Below, in pieces: positions 1 to 10,658 of a stretch of 64,000 nucleotides of DNA. Source of the stretch: Gracilaria caudata. Lineage: Eukaryota > Rhodophyta > Florideophyceae > Gracilariales > Gracilariaceae. The notes beneath the pieces were generated by a model, which was not told the origin of the DNA, did not search any database, and was given only the letters and a program-made list of their open reading frames with translations. The translations under genes were made by a program, and so were the position numbers. The stretch covers positions 1-64,000 of the forward strand of contig JASCIV010000035.1 in NCBI GenBank assembly GCA_030374735.1. The letters are read 5' to 3'. Positions within the stretch are counted from its first letter, which is position 1. Each line of letters starts with the position of its first letter.

Positions 1-1706
1 TCCACTGGAGCCGGACCATCAACAGTGGGTGAGTTGTCACTGTCGTTCATATTATCAGTGTACACATTTCTGTCAAGCCACACTTCCATGTTACCGTTGT
101 GAGACACAGTGAGAAGCTTCTCAGTACTCTCATCTTCCACAGCCGCCAACATCTCGGCACGGGTGTGGGTGACGGTGTAGCCCTTGGTGGAATAGTTGGA
201 GTACATGTCAGAGCCATCGACAGATCGATCCGGCTTGAAGTACTTGCCACCACCTCCCATGATCACATCGGGCTGCACCGGCAACACACAGTCCTTGCAA
301 CCGTTGATAGCCTGAGCAGTGATGGCGGCCTTCTCGGCACGGCGACGAACATGAGCCCATACAGCGGCCGGAGTAGCGTCCTGGATCTCAGCAGTGGTGA
401 CAACACCAACGGACATACCGAACTTGCGCTTGATGTGTTCGGCAATGGTCTCCTGTTTCGGGTGCCCAAAGTCATCATCACCAGAGTCGGCATACACACC
501 AAGAGCACTGGCAGAGGACTTCTGTCCGGTGTTCATAGAGGTAGCGGAGTTGGCAGAGTCGGTGATGATAGAGTCAACACCAGACGGGTTCTGAAGACCG
601 AAATACGGCATCTTCTCCATATTCAAAAGGTCCTTGTACTTTCCGTGCACCATACCACGCGACACGAGACGGGCAGCGGCCATCATGGGGAGCGCCATAC
701 CGTCTCCGACGAAGAGAACCACGTTCTTGGCACGTCTCTTGGTGGGCTCACGCACGATGTAGGTGACTTCGGTGGTAACGCCACGGGCGAAGACAGTAAC
801 CTTGACCGGACCCTTACCATACTTCTTGTCAATGATGACGTTACGGTACATGACGGCATAGGAATTGAAGCCTTCTGACGTTCCATCATCCTGGTTTCTG
901 AAGCTTTCGAGGATTCCTCCTGCTCCTTGACCCAAGAATTGTTGAGGAGGCCCTCCACCAAATTGGCTTAGAAGTTGTTCAAGATCCGCTCCACCTTGAC
1001 TCAAAAGTTGTTCGAGGGATCCTTTGCCAGCCTGATTCAATGTTTCTTCAAGAGACCCTCCACCAGCCTGAATTAGAAGTTGATCAGGATTCGTTCCGCC
1101 GGACTGACCCAGAAGTTGTCCTAGAGTGCCTCCTTCTCCCTGACCCAGAAGTTGCTCAAGAGACCCTCCACCAGCCTGTCCCAAAAGCTGTTCAAGAGTT
1201 CCTCCTCCGGGTTGACTCATAAGTTGTCTGAAAGTCACTTCTCCAACCTGACTAAGAATTTGTTCAAGAGTCCCGCTGTCAATCTGACTCAGAATTTGTT
1301 CAAGAGTCCCTCCTCCAATCTGGCTTAGAGTGTCGTTAAAAGTCCCGCCGCCAATTTGACTTAGAACTGGTCCAAGAATCCCTCCAAACTCCTGATTTTG
1401 AAATGTCCAGTTTCTGAGCTCTGGTTTCTTACCAAAAAGAGACTCCGGAGTGAGAACTTCACCGGACGGGAGAGTCAATCTGATTTCCATAACGCGACGG
1501 ATATCGTCGGTTATTGTTTCATTCTCGGGAAGATGAAGAGCGACCTGGAAGTCAAAGAAAGTTTCACATTGGATGTTAGCATCATCAATAGGGTAGATGC
1601 AAACGTTTTTGCCTACCGGACATCCAAAATGACGTTCGGGCCTCTGTAAGGCTAGGGAAAAAGCACATAGCGTAGTAGAAGCAAGAATGAAGACAGAAAA
1701 CTTCAT
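1..1706 (-). CDS. Secreted alkaline phosphatase with internal 12-residue repeat array (partial, 3' end outside window)
   Basis: Metal-dependent phosphomonoesterase of the classical alkaline phosphatase family, likely releasing phosphate at the cell surface. The frame is open from the ATG at 1706 to the window edge (568 codons), so the C-terminus is missing. Residues 1-19 form a signal peptide (MKFSVF start, cleavage near SLA). A short extracellular-type N-terminal domain with four cysteines follows. Residues 115-272 are about 13 tandem 12-residue units with consensus GGGTLEQLLSQ. The catalytic domain then shows VGDGM with metal-binding Asp335, DSANSAT with nucleophile Ser384, and VTTAEIQDATPAA, all typical of the family. 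The downstream metal-binding histidines lie outside the window. A TATA-like box sits about 80 bases upstream. The family is well supported; the repeat insertion is unusual for it. Confidence 0.93.
   Translation of the reverse strand, partial: MKFSVFILASTTLCAFSLALQRPERHFGCPVGKNVCIYPIDDANIQCETFFDFQVALHLPENETITDDIRRVMEIRLTLPSGEVLTPESLFGKKPELRNWTFQNQEFGGILGPVLSQIGGGTFNDTLSQIGGGTLEQILSQIDSGTLEQILSQVGEVTFRQLMSQPGGGTLEQLLGQAGGGSLEQLLGQGEGGTLGQLLGQSGGTNPDQLLIQAGGGSLEETLNQAGKGSLEQLLSQGGADLEQLLSQFGGGPPQQFLGQGAGGILESFRNQDDGTSEGFNSYAVMYRNVIIDKKYGKGPVKVTVFARGVTTEVTYIVREPTKRRAKNVVLFVGDGMALPMMAAARLVSRGMVHGKYKDLLNMEKMPYFGLQNPSGVDSIITDSANSATSMNTGQKSSASALGVYADSGDDDFGHPKQETIAEHIKRKFGMSVGVVTTAEIQDATPAAVWAHVRRRAEKAAITAQAINGCKDCVLPVQPDVIMGGGGKYFKPDRSVDGSDMYSNYSTKGYTVTHTRAEMLAAVEDESTEKLLTVSHNGNMEVWLDRNVYTDNMNDSDNSPTVDGPAPV
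891..1364 (-). repeat. In-frame tandem array of ~13 x 36 bp units inside the alkaline phosphatase gene
   Basis: About 13 units of 36 bases each encode a 12-residue motif (leucine pair, Ser/Gly-Gln, then a glycine triplet, Ser/Thr, Leu-Glu-Gln). Units differ from one another by several bases, but length and frame are strictly kept; one unit near 980 is a residue short. Conservation of frame with drift of sequence argues for selection on the protein. It is not a CRISPR array because there are no unique spacers. Confidence 0.9.
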
Positions 1707-1784
1707 ACTAATTTTTTCACAAAGGCATTCTAACGCAGATGAGGAAGGTCAACGCAGATGAGCGATCCTTTGCAAAAGTCCTTT

Positions 1785-1793
1785 CCTTTTATA
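1785..1793 (-). promoter_or_regulatory. TATA-like box upstream of alkaline phosphatase
   Basis: TATAAAAGG reads on the minus strand about 80 bases before the chosen ATG at 1706. It supports that start and a short leader. A 12-base direct repeat (aacgcagatgag) lies between the box and the ATG, at about 1733-1764. Confidence 0.5.
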
Positions 1794-3349
1794 TTCTGTA
1801 GTACCGTAATTATGGGGGGATTCGGGGACCTACCAAGCGCAAAACGCTAAAGGAAAGTGAGTGGAGATTTTGCTACGCTGGGTGCGCTTTAGGTTGCACT
1901 GCTTACGTGCAGGGGAGTAACACATACTGCACGTGCTGAAAACCGTGTCCACAGGTAAGGTTTAAGAGGTTAAAGTGCTAATTTACATCGTACAGGCACG
2001 TACTTCATCTGGAAACTGGGACAGGCAGCGTCTTTCTAATATCTCATTTTAAACTTCATCGCTTACAATTGCTTATAGCTGGTACTACGAGCGTTTCTTT
2101 AAATGGTCACGATTCAAACCCAGGAAGCTAACGCATGCCTTGGACATTCACCCCATGACACGAATTTGCTGGTGGAACCCTGCCGTTGGTAGGTCTCGTG
2201 GTGTTGCGCTGATGCGCAAGAGTTTAACCTCAAAGTTTGAGCGGGATCAGCCAGATCTTGGAGATTGCCGAAATGGAGCCACTTGCATTGGAGATATCCA
2301 ATCATTTGTGCACCAACGTCACGCTTTGCGCGCCGTGCCCATTTTGATCCATCATTACAGCAGAGTTCCGTGCATACAACTTGTATGATAAGTTACAAGG
2401 AAAGGCGGGAAATGGCAAAAGTTTTTTCTTTTTTCTTCTGAACTCTAAATTCTTTCGAAGATCTTACAGTATAAGCAACTGTAATTATTAGTAAGTCGTA
2501 CATACAAAATTTGCAACAAACCACTTCAAAAATACGGAATGGCTCTTTTTCTGGAACGGAGATAGGGCCGTTTAAGTTCCACAAAACTATTTTGACTCCC
2601 AAAACGAAAATCATAGCCCACATTCTCAGCTTTCATTTGCTTTTTGTAGATCTGAAGAAGATTATGTAACAACAGAGATATAAATAAAACAATGCAAACA
2701 ACTACACCGAGCTGTATATTAAAGTGTTACAATGTTCGCTGCGTGGATAGTCTATCTGTCGCTGGAAATGGCCCTGGCGATGATCCCAATATCGTATATG
2801 GGCGTTGGCCAGCTGATGGACGAATATGCGCATGAAATTGTTCGTGTACACCTGAGTCATGGGGGAAGGTACAAAAAAAGAAAGCTATTTTCCTCCATCT
2901 TCCTAATCGTTTTAGGAAAAAAGGGTTTTCAGAGCTGCGAAACGTTTGTCGACGGTGAGCGACTTGTACTGATCCGTTTCACCCGATTCTGAGCTCATTT
3001 GAAAGCTATTGTTGAGCTGATTCAAGAGATATTCTTATCTCGAAAACTTTGGTTTGAGCCATTCCGTATAATTGAAGTAGTTTGCAATTTAATTGTTTGT
3101 TAGAATTGCTACATGAAAAGCTGGAGATGAACGTCCCATACCACAGTTCACAGTGTGAATCGTTGGACAACGTAATCCACGATCCGAGTCGTTCGCGCCA
3201 AAAACGAGTGTGATCATCTCAAACCGAAACATCATCAGCTTCTTTCCGGAACTCATCGTGCTCAGCCATAACTTTGCCTCACTTCCCCTGTATCCATCCC
3301 GTCAACGCCATCACGTGCACACCTAGACAATCCAGCCTACACATCCGAC
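1794..3349. other. Intergenic region without recognisable gene
   Basis: This region separates the divergent alkaline phosphatase and MSH2 genes. It is moderately AT-rich with many stops. Short frames such as the one at 2732-2992 have no recognisable domain or targeting signal and I do not call them. It presumably contains the MSH2 promoter, but I see no clear TATA box close to 3350. Confidence 0.5.
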
Positions 3350-6136
3350 ATGACCACCGATAATCCCACTGCTGCCACGCTCCAACTAGAGTCCTCTGCC
3401 ACGCTCAACCGCTTCGCCCGCGCCGCCAGTTCCGCCCTAAAGTCTGAGTCTACGCTAGCCATCTTCGAACATCGAAACAATCAATACTCCGTTCACGGAC
3501 CCATTCATACCCAAAGAGCCACGCGTCTGCTCCCAAATGACTGTCACACACCAGCAGACCTTCCAGCATCCTCCCCGCTTCCTACCTTGCATTTTGACAT
3601 ACGCACCGCGCGTACATTGGCGTCGTTAGCCCTGCAAAACGGGCTTAAGATACATGTATGGGGTGTATGTACGGATGGTCGCATTGTATCCAGGATGGAT
3701 GCGTCACCTGGAAATCTTTCTTCCTTAGAGTCGTGGCTGGGCGATTCTCGCAGCGCAGCCTTGGATGATGGATCTGTCATTAGTATTCGCATCGTTATGC
3801 AGAAGGGACAACGGCTTATGGGCGTCTGCTCATGGGATGAGGCTTCGTCAACTTTATCTGTCCTGCATGTCATGGAGGACGATTCGTTTTCCAACTTGGA
3901 GACAATCATCGTCGCCACCAATGCAAGAGAGGCATTGTTTTGTGATTCGGACACATCAGACTTTGAGATGTCCAAATTGCATGACGTACTCACAAAGTGC
4001 GGCGTGGCAAGCACTTCTCTCAAGAAACGTTCTTTCGATCCCGCAGACGTACCATCAGATTTGGAGAAACTTGTCGGTTCAAAGCATACCATTTCCAATT
4101 TCTTGGATACACAAGTGGTTGTTTCTGCAATCAGTGCTATCATTGAATACATTGGTCTGCTAAGGGACACAAGTCGAGAGGGCAGTGTGAAAATGAAACA
4201 ACTTACTACCTCTACATATATGCATCTTGACAATGCTGCGATTCGAGCGTTGAATATATTGCCTTATCCTGGTGATGGTGGTCAGCGGGCCAGTTTGTTT
4301 GGACTAATGAAGAAAACAAAGAGTGCCATGGGCTCTCGTTTGTTGCGTCGATGGCTTTCACAGCCCTTGCAGGATATAGATGCTATCAACGAACGACTGG
4401 ATATTGTCGACGCATTTCTTCGCAATCAACGTCGGCGAGAAGCCATTCTTGACGATCATATAAATAAGCTGCCAGACCTGAACGTCTTGTGTACACGATT
4501 TACGAAGAACCAGGGTGCAAGAGCATCTCTACAAGATGTTGTTCGGCTGTACCAATGTTCTATTCGCCTTCCTTTTCTATGCGATGAACTTATCAGTGAT
4601 GATCGAAACCCGTTGTTGAAGGAACGCTTCTCTGATCCTCTTCGAAAGTTGGTATCAGAGCTGGCCAACTTCGAAGCTTTGGTGGAAACGACAATCGATC
4701 TAGAGCAAATTGAAAACGGAGAGTTTGTGCTCAGCCCGTCAGTTCATCCAGACCTTCGGGAACTGCGAGATCAGCAAGATAGTATCCTTGGTGATATAGA
4801 CACTGAGTTCCAAAAAGCAATGAATTCTATATCTGGACTGAAGAACGACTCACTCAAACTCGAAAGGAAGGACAATCTGGGTTACATTTTCCGACTCACC
4901 CGTAAGGAGGAGAAGCTCATTCGCGGGAAGAAACAGTTTATTGTCTTGGAAACGAGAAAGGACGGCGTGCGATTTCAGACCAGAGGATTGCAGAGACTGT
5001 CTTCAGCATACCAGGAGATCGCAGATCAGTACCAAGAGCGAGAGAAGGAGATGCGCATCAAGACACTTGAAGTTGCAGGAACATATATTGAAGTATTTGT
5101 GGATGTGTCGGCTATTCTAGCTGAGGTTGATGTGCTGTGTGCGTTTGCCACAGTGGCGGCTGAAGGACGAGGTGATTACTGCCGACCCGAGATAAAGGGA
5201 GCTGGTTCGAACCTGATCATCAAAGGAGCAAGGCATCCGATTGTTGAAGAGAACTTAATCGATGCGTCGGTATTCGTTTCTAATGATATAAATCTGACAC
5301 GAGAGGAAACTGAATCTGGAAACAATGGGAGAGGAGGTTCGCTGCTGTTAGTGACCGGACCAAACATGGGCGGAAAGTCTACTTATATTCGCAGTGCTGG
5401 TATTCTGACGCTTATGGCACACGTGGGGTGTTTTGTGCCGGCGACTGCTGCAGAAGTCCCAATAACAGACAGAATCTTTGCTCGCGTCGGGGCTGGAGAC
5501 AACCAACACCGGGCGATCTCCACTTTTATGTCGGAAATGCTGGAAACGGCAGCAATTCTCAAGTCGGCCACGTCAAAGTCGCTGGTCATCATTGATGAGT
5601 TAGGACGTGGAACGGGCACGATGGACGGATATGGATTGGCATATGCCATTAGCAGACACATTGCCTCCAAGATTCAATGCATTTGTTTGTTCGCTACTCA
5701 CTTCTATGAGCTCACATCACTTGAGAAGGACGTGCCTTCGGTGAGAAACGCGCATGTATCAGCTTTCACTGAGCCAAGCAGCAACAAATTAACGTTTCTC
5801 TATGAGGTCCAACCAGGTGCTTGTGATCAGAGCTTCGGTGTGAATGTAGCAGAAATGGCACATTTTCCTTCTACGGTTGTGGAGGCCGCCAAGCGAAAAG
5901 CTGCAGAACTTGAAGGCGTTAACGCACCTAGCAAACGCGTTAAGCTTGCGAAGGTAACTGACGAAGAACGCGAATCTGGTCAGAAACTGATCAATGACTT
6001 CCTGGCAGAAGTCAGGGAACTTCCGGTTGCCACACAAGCCGAAGCAACGGCGTCTCTGGTCTCTGCTCGGGCGCTTAGAAACAAATTGCTGAATGCAAAG
6101 AACTCATATATCAGTGCCTTATTGGCAGGAAGCTAA
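3350..6136 (+). CDS. MSH2: DNA mismatch repair protein MSH2
   Basis: MutS homologue that pairs with MSH6 or MSH3 to recognise base mismatches and small loops in nuclear DNA. The product is 928 residues, close to the usual ~930. A divergent N-terminal mismatch-recognition domain is followed by connector, core/lever and clamp regions and a C-terminal ATPase. The Walker A motif GPNMGGKST lies near residue 670, followed by GCFVPA, STFMSEMLETA, the Walker B segment DELGRGTGTMDG, and FATHFYEL. The Cys-Asp-Gln-Ser-Phe-Gly element near the end is diagnostic of MSH2 rather than MSH3 or MSH6. The stretch usually TSTYDG reads TGTMDG here. The single exon starts at ATG 3350 in the context GACATGA. No other repair gene is nearby. 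Confidence 0.97.
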   Translation: MTTDNPTAATLQLESSATLNRFARAASSALKSESTLAIFEHRNNQYSVHGPIHTQRATRLLPNDCHTPADLPASSPLPTLHFDIRTARTLASLALQNGLKIHVWGVCTDGRIVSRMDASPGNLSSLESWLGDSRSAALDDGSVISIRIVMQKGQRLMGVCSWDEASSTLSVLHVMEDDSFSNLETIIVATNAREALFCDSDTSDFEMSKLHDVLTKCGVASTSLKKRSFDPADVPSDLEKLVGSKHTISNFLDTQVVVSAISAIIEYIGLLRDTSREGSVKMKQLTTSTYMHLDNAAIRALNILPYPGDGGQRASLFGLMKKTKSAMGSRLLRRWLSQPLQDIDAINERLDIVDAFLRNQRRREAILDDHINKLPDLNVLCTRFTKNQGARASLQDVVRLYQCSIRLPFLCDELISDDRNPLLKERFSDPLRKLVSELANFEALVETTIDLEQIENGEFVLSPSVHPDLRELRDQQDSILGDIDTEFQKAMNSISGLKNDSLKLERKDNLGYIFRLTRKEEKLIRGKKQFIVLETRKDGVRFQTRGLQRLSSAYQEIADQYQEREKEMRIKTLEVAGTYIEVFVDVSAILAEVDVLCAFATVAAEGRGDYCRPEIKGAGSNLIIKGARHPIVEENLIDASVFVSNDINLTREETESGNNGRGGSLLLVTGPNMGGKSTYIRSAGILTLMAHVGCFVPATAAEVPITDRIFARVGAGDNQHRAISTFMSEMLETAAILKSATSKSLVIIDELGRGTGTMDGYGLAYAISRHIASKIQCICLFATHFYELTSLEKDVPSVRNAHVSAFTEPSSNKLTFLYEVQPGACDQSFGVNVAEMAHFPSTVVEAAKRKAAELEGVNAPSKRVKLAKVTDEERESGQKLINDFLAEVRELPVATQAEATASLVSARALRNKLLNAKNSYISALLAGS

Positions 6137-7862
6137 TCTGAGACGTCTAGACCGTGTGCTTTCAATTCACTCGGTGTCGTACAGAATGGCACCGTGGTCC
6201 TGATAAAGAGTGTGTACCTTCCGTAAATCGTTTTAAGCCTAAAGACATCGTGAAGTGGCCCTCTGAATGTCTTGGTCATGCATGTTCCGGACCGTCGTGG
6301 ACAGCGATTTCTCCAACATGCATCGTGAAGAGGTAAGCCTTGAGACTTCAAGGAATGCATCTTGTTCAACAGCACGGGGCAAGATTTCCCTGTAATCATG
6401 ACTCTGTTCGGGATTCCAAAAAAAGATGAGGCCCTTGCCGTTTCACTGTTGTAATCGTGTAGGTCTAGCTAGCACCTCGTCCTGATGCCAGATGACCGGG
6501 GATAGCGTCATCGTTGAGAGTAAGATTAGGGGGCGGTTGCACGCACATGCTACGGCCATCGACGGCATCCCTGAGCAAAGTACCGCAACGAAGGCCATCT
6601 AGAAGTTCGTTACAAGTACAGTTTAGACAAGTTAGATCTCTACTTCCGAGGTGTCAATGAAGGGTAGTAAGCTGAAAACATGAGCTCCTGAGGCACGTTC
6701 TTGGGCCAAGATGCGTGTAATCAGTGCTACACTGACAGCCCAAGGTCACCTGCCAGTGTTCGTATTGTACAGGCTTTGCCCTTGGGGGCGGGGACTTTTC
6801 GCGATAATGAAGGCGGACCAAGTTGTGACAAATCCCGAATACCTGCGGATAATGTACAGCTCGACACTACTAGAACGCTTCGTGCGAATCAGGCCCTACT
6901 GGCAAGCTGATCAGTCAGTTCCTCGTGTTCGAACTGCTTGAGCTATTCTTGCAAAAGCTTGGCTTTAACCCAAGAATTGCCAGGCCTGAAAGTCACGGGA
7001 AAAGCTGGAAAGGCTGTTTAATTTGTACCATAGATATCTACGTACACTACGACAAAAATATCTGGACTTGACAATCATCGAATATCTATCTGAACCAAAC
7101 AACTGAGCTTCAAACGTGATTATTGCTCGTCATTCGTGCCTTCGCACACTTTCACGTCAGCATTTAGTTGCATTCCTTTCTCAAAAAGCTCAGCGTAGTG
7201 CCGCTTCGATACTCTTAAACAGTCGAATGAATGCATACTGAATGTTTCGTTCTGAACGGAGGAATCCGTCATCATGACGCCATGATGGCGACGATGATCC
7301 GCTTCGCAGCCCCACACACAGGAATGATATTCGTAGAGACCATGAGAGAGATAGAGAGAGAGAGACTCGAAGAGCGCTACGCATTCCGGACTGTTGCCCA
7401 TGCATGACGGTTGACCAGAGGTTCGAGGTGTTCCATAAAATTTTCGCAATTCATTCGTGGCACACATCAGCTGCTGATGATCAGCAGAGCAGTCTTGGTA
7501 TCTCAACGATTTGTCCCTTCAACAGCCCCCACTGTCACCCAAGGGCCCTGATCTCGCCATTCGTTTCCACGGCCCCTTCCAAGTAGAGACAGGTAAAACC
7601 GTTTTGCAAAGCTTAATCCGCCACCATCGATTGGCCCTTCATAAGGATTGGTGATGCTCTGCAGACAAGTGCGTGTTGAAGAAAGAAGACAGAGTCATAC
7701 ATGAGAAGCACGACTTGCTCTCAGGTCATAATAGAGCTGGCGGTGTTTTGCTCAATCGCACGCATTCCTCACCGCTCCGTTCTTCTTGAACTTTGTTAAT
7801 CTCTCTCTTTATTCCAGATCTGCGGCCGAGCCCAAAGATTTTGCGAATCAACATCCATCAGA
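6137..7862. other. Intergenic region without recognisable gene
   Basis: Only short frames without recognisable domains are present on either strand, the longest at 7120-7506 on the minus strand (128 residues). A GA-rich microsatellite lies at about 7344-7365. The stretch includes the MSH2 3' region and the promoter of the Deg protease. I see no RNA gene in it. Confidence 0.5.
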
Positions 7863-9682
7863 ATGGCACCAGCCTTCTTGAACTTCTCGCGCCTATCTTT
7901 CCTATCTCGACCTCGTTTTCGTTTCGACACTCAGCAACGACGACCGCCTTCTTCACCAACGAAAGCAAAAGCGCCACGGCAAACATTACAGTCACCAGTG
8001 CCTCAAACGCAGCCCTCACCTTCGCCACAGCCAAGCAAGAGACTCAATATCGACATTGTACTGGATTCAGTCCTCAAAGTTTACTGTACACATTGCGAGC
8101 CTAACTATGAATTGCCATGGACAATGACAGCCCAGCGTCATTCCACAGCTTCCGCGTTCATCATTTCGGGGCGCCGTATTTTGACAAATGCACACGCCGT
8201 AGAACATCATACATCCGTGCGTTTGAAGAAGAGGTACTCTGACGTTAGATATCTCGCAAAAGTGGTTGCGATTGGGAATGAATGCGACCTAGCTTTGCTG
8301 CAGGTTGACGACGCGGAGTTTTGGGAGGAGTTCGAAGAGTGTCACGATTCCAGAAGTCTTTTACACCCCGGACCTTTACCAGAGCTACAAGATGCTGTAC
8401 ATGTTATTGGTTATCCATCTCCTGGAAACCAAATAAGCGTTACGGCTGGCGTATGTAGTAGGGTGGAAATGCAGCATTACGCCCATGGCCAGGACGAGTT
8501 GCTGGCTGTTCAGATTGATGCGGCGGTACGTTTTTAGATTTCAAGTCACGTTCTTGAGACGCTCATAGTTTTAACACCCCTGGATAACATTTTGTCTCTG
8601 AGAACCAAACAGATCAACCCAGGTAACAGCGGAGGCCCAGTGATTAATGAGCAACTGCAAGTAATCGGTAAGATTTCAAGTCTCCCAAACCAAGATCTAC
8701 GGTATCGGTAATAATTTCTGGCTGCTAACATCGCCTTCTACTCTGAATCATCACAGGGATTGCTTTCCAATCAGTTGACCCCTCTCAAGCAGATTCTGTT
8801 GGGTATTTCATTCCGTTCTCCGTCGTTGACCATTTCCTCGACGACATCGCCCGACACCAAAGATATACGGGTTTTCCGTTTTTAGGATTTTATTGGCAAA
8901 GGATGGAAAATCCGTATCTCCGTCGAGCTTATGGAATGAAGTCCGGCTCATCCGGGATCCTTGTGAAGTGGGTTGCAGAGACAGTCGATGCCGCGCGAGT
9001 GCTTAAGAAGGGTGATGTTGTAACGCATATGGATGGGATCAGCATATCAAACGCTGGTACAATTCCTTTTCGAAATGGGGAAAGGATCGACCTTCATTAC
9101 ATGGTGACAAGCAAGTTTTCGGACGACCCGGTTACAGTGACATTTCAAAGGGACGGGAAACAACATGAAGAATTATACAAGCTGTCAAGGATGCAGGAAC
9201 ATTGCCTTGTTCCAATTCATGACGCTCGTCCGCCTTTCAGGCGACAACCTGAATACGTGATTTGCGGAGGGCTCGTGTTCCAGTCTCTCAGCGAATCATT
9301 TTTGCGAGCTGTCTATGGACAGAATTGTCTTCTCGATGCACCAGTGCCTTTGTTAGAGCTCTATTACAATGGAATGAAAACACAAGCAGGACGCGCCGAA
9401 GTGGTGCTACTATCGCAAATTTTGTCTGCAAGTTGTACTTCTGGGTACGAGACCGACAATGAACCCGACATTAGGGTACTACGGAGACTGAATTCCAAAC
9501 CAGTTAACAGTTTGAAGCATCTGGCAAGTTTGCTGGACGCATGTCCTCGTGATGTTCGAGATCTTCACTTCGAGCTCGACAAGAATGACATTATCATTAT
9601 TGACAGACGTGCTGCATGTGAAGAAGAACGCGAGATACTGGCGACATATTGTATACCCGCCGCACGTTATTTAGGCTCCTAA
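7863..9682 (+). CDS. Deg/HtrA-type serine protease with PDZ domain, organellar type (three exons)
   Basis: ATP-independent serine protease of the plant DEG9/DEG10-like group, probably for protein quality control in an organelle. Exons are 7863-8525, 8613-8667 and 8757-9682; introns of 87 and 89 bases are GT-AG and restore the frame, giving 547 residues. The first ~70 residues are basic, Ser/Pro-rich and nearly free of acids, as in mitochondrial or plastid presequences. The catalytic triad is His111 (TNAHAVE), Asp142 (NECDLALL) and Ser227 (NPGNSGGP), the last created across intron 1. A PDZ domain covers roughly residues 320-400. The C-terminal part (GGLVFQSLS) resembles the extension typical of DEG9/10. 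The similarity to mitochondrial DEG10 is an inference; a plastid location is not excluded. Confidence 0.9.
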
Positions 9683-9911
9683 GATGGACTCGTTCGGGCA
9701 GGGAAACGGAAATGTTACGCACTAAATATCTAACAAACTGCAAAGCAAAGAATAAACAAAGTGGAGCACAGAGAAAATGTACATGCTCAAGTTATACACA
9801 TCTTGAAGAAGCGCCACGGTTCGCTTACTTATCCTGGAACCATTCTCTAACGTTAAATCCGTACTATTTACGACAGATCTGACGAGAACCTAGAACGAAA
9901 CATATGGCTCT

Positions 9912-10658
9912 CTATTTCCTGGAACCTCGTTGGAATACGTCGACAATCATATCTTGTTCGAGTTCTACACTTTGCGGCGTGTCGTTCGGACCCAGTTCTT
10001 CACCATCAAATTCCATGTAAGCTTTACTCGAGTCCAGCCCAAAGTCACGGCAGAACTTTGGCAACAGCCTCCGCAGAGGGTCAGTGGTCCGCATTCTGAC
10101 CCTCATCACTTGACTACCGTGGCGAGCCTTGAATACAATCGCCTCGAATTTGCTTTTCTCACGTTGTCGTTTCTCTTGAGCTTTTCGTTCAGCATCTTGT
10201 TTACGTCTGAGTTCCGCTTCTCGCTCAAGACGAGCTTCTTCTTGAAGACGAATAGCCTCCTCCAAATCGGTGTTATCCCTGGTAGACTCCGCAAGTACGC
10301 TTCTCGCCCGTTCCGCAGCAAGCCTCGCTCCTAAATCCTCTTCATCGAATCTGTCGCGTTCAGTGACTGTCACAACTTCGTCGTCGTCGGAAATCTCGAA
10401 GACGGTCTTTGCCGTCTTAGATGCAGTGGCAATCTTCTTTTGAGGAGGTTGCGATTCTTTCTTTGGCGGACGCCCTCTTGGACGCTTTCCCTTGCGTCTG
10501 GTGGTGAAGGCCATGACGTCGAAGTTATCATCATCATCGTCTTCGTCGTCGTCGTCGTCCACGTCTCCGCTCTTCGCGAGCTCGCTGTAGTATGAAACGA
10601 TTTTAGAATTGCCACCGTGACATAACAACTCCGTGTCAGAGTCTGGGTCGTCGAGCAT
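9912..10658 (-). CDS. AT-hook and C-terminal SUMO-like (Rad60-SLD) domain protein
   Basis: The 248-residue product resembles the NIP45/Rad60/Esc2 group of SUMO-mimic proteins linked to genome stability. After an acidic run near residue 35-45 comes a Lys/Arg-rich stretch with an AT-hook-like core (RPRGRPPKK), probably also a nuclear localisation signal. A hydrophobic-acidic element (VFEISDDDEVV) looks like a SUMO-interacting motif. A Glu/Arg-rich predicted coiled coil (about 110-165) precedes a C-terminal ubiquitin-like fold (about 170-245) with the phrases FCRDFGLD, FDGEELGPNDTP and DMIVDVF. Only one ubiquitin-like domain is visible, whereas NIP45 and Rad60 have two. The start is the first ATG of the frame. 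It is convergent with the Deg protease, 229 bases away. Confidence 0.75.
   Translation of the reverse strand: MLDDPDSDTELLCHGGNSKIVSYYSELAKSGDVDDDDDEDDDDDNFDVMAFTTRRKGKRPRGRPPKKESQPPQKKIATASKTAKTVFEISDDDEVVTVTERDRFDEEDLGARLAAERARSVLAESTRDNTDLEEAIRLQEEARLEREAELRRKQDAERKAQEKRQREKSKFEAIVFKARHGSQVMRVRMRTTDPLRRLLPKFCRDFGLDSSKAYMEFDGEELGPNDTPQSVELEQDMIVDVFQRGSRK

Noticed and set aside
99..878. Plus-strand 259-residue frame at the window start
   Set aside because: It is antisense to the alkaline phosphatase, whose motifs and open frame to the edge are unambiguous.
891..1364. Possible CRISPR-like array of 36-base repeats
   Set aside because: Units are directly adjacent, have no spacers, keep frame and encode a protein repeat in a eukaryotic gene.
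2060..2130. tRNA-like stretch with a B-box-like GATTCAAACC
   Set aside because: I could not fold a cloverleaf with matching acceptor, D and anticodon arms.
7120..7506. Minus-strand frame of 128 residues
   Set aside because: No recognisable domain, contains a GA-microsatellite translation, and there is no start or promoter support.
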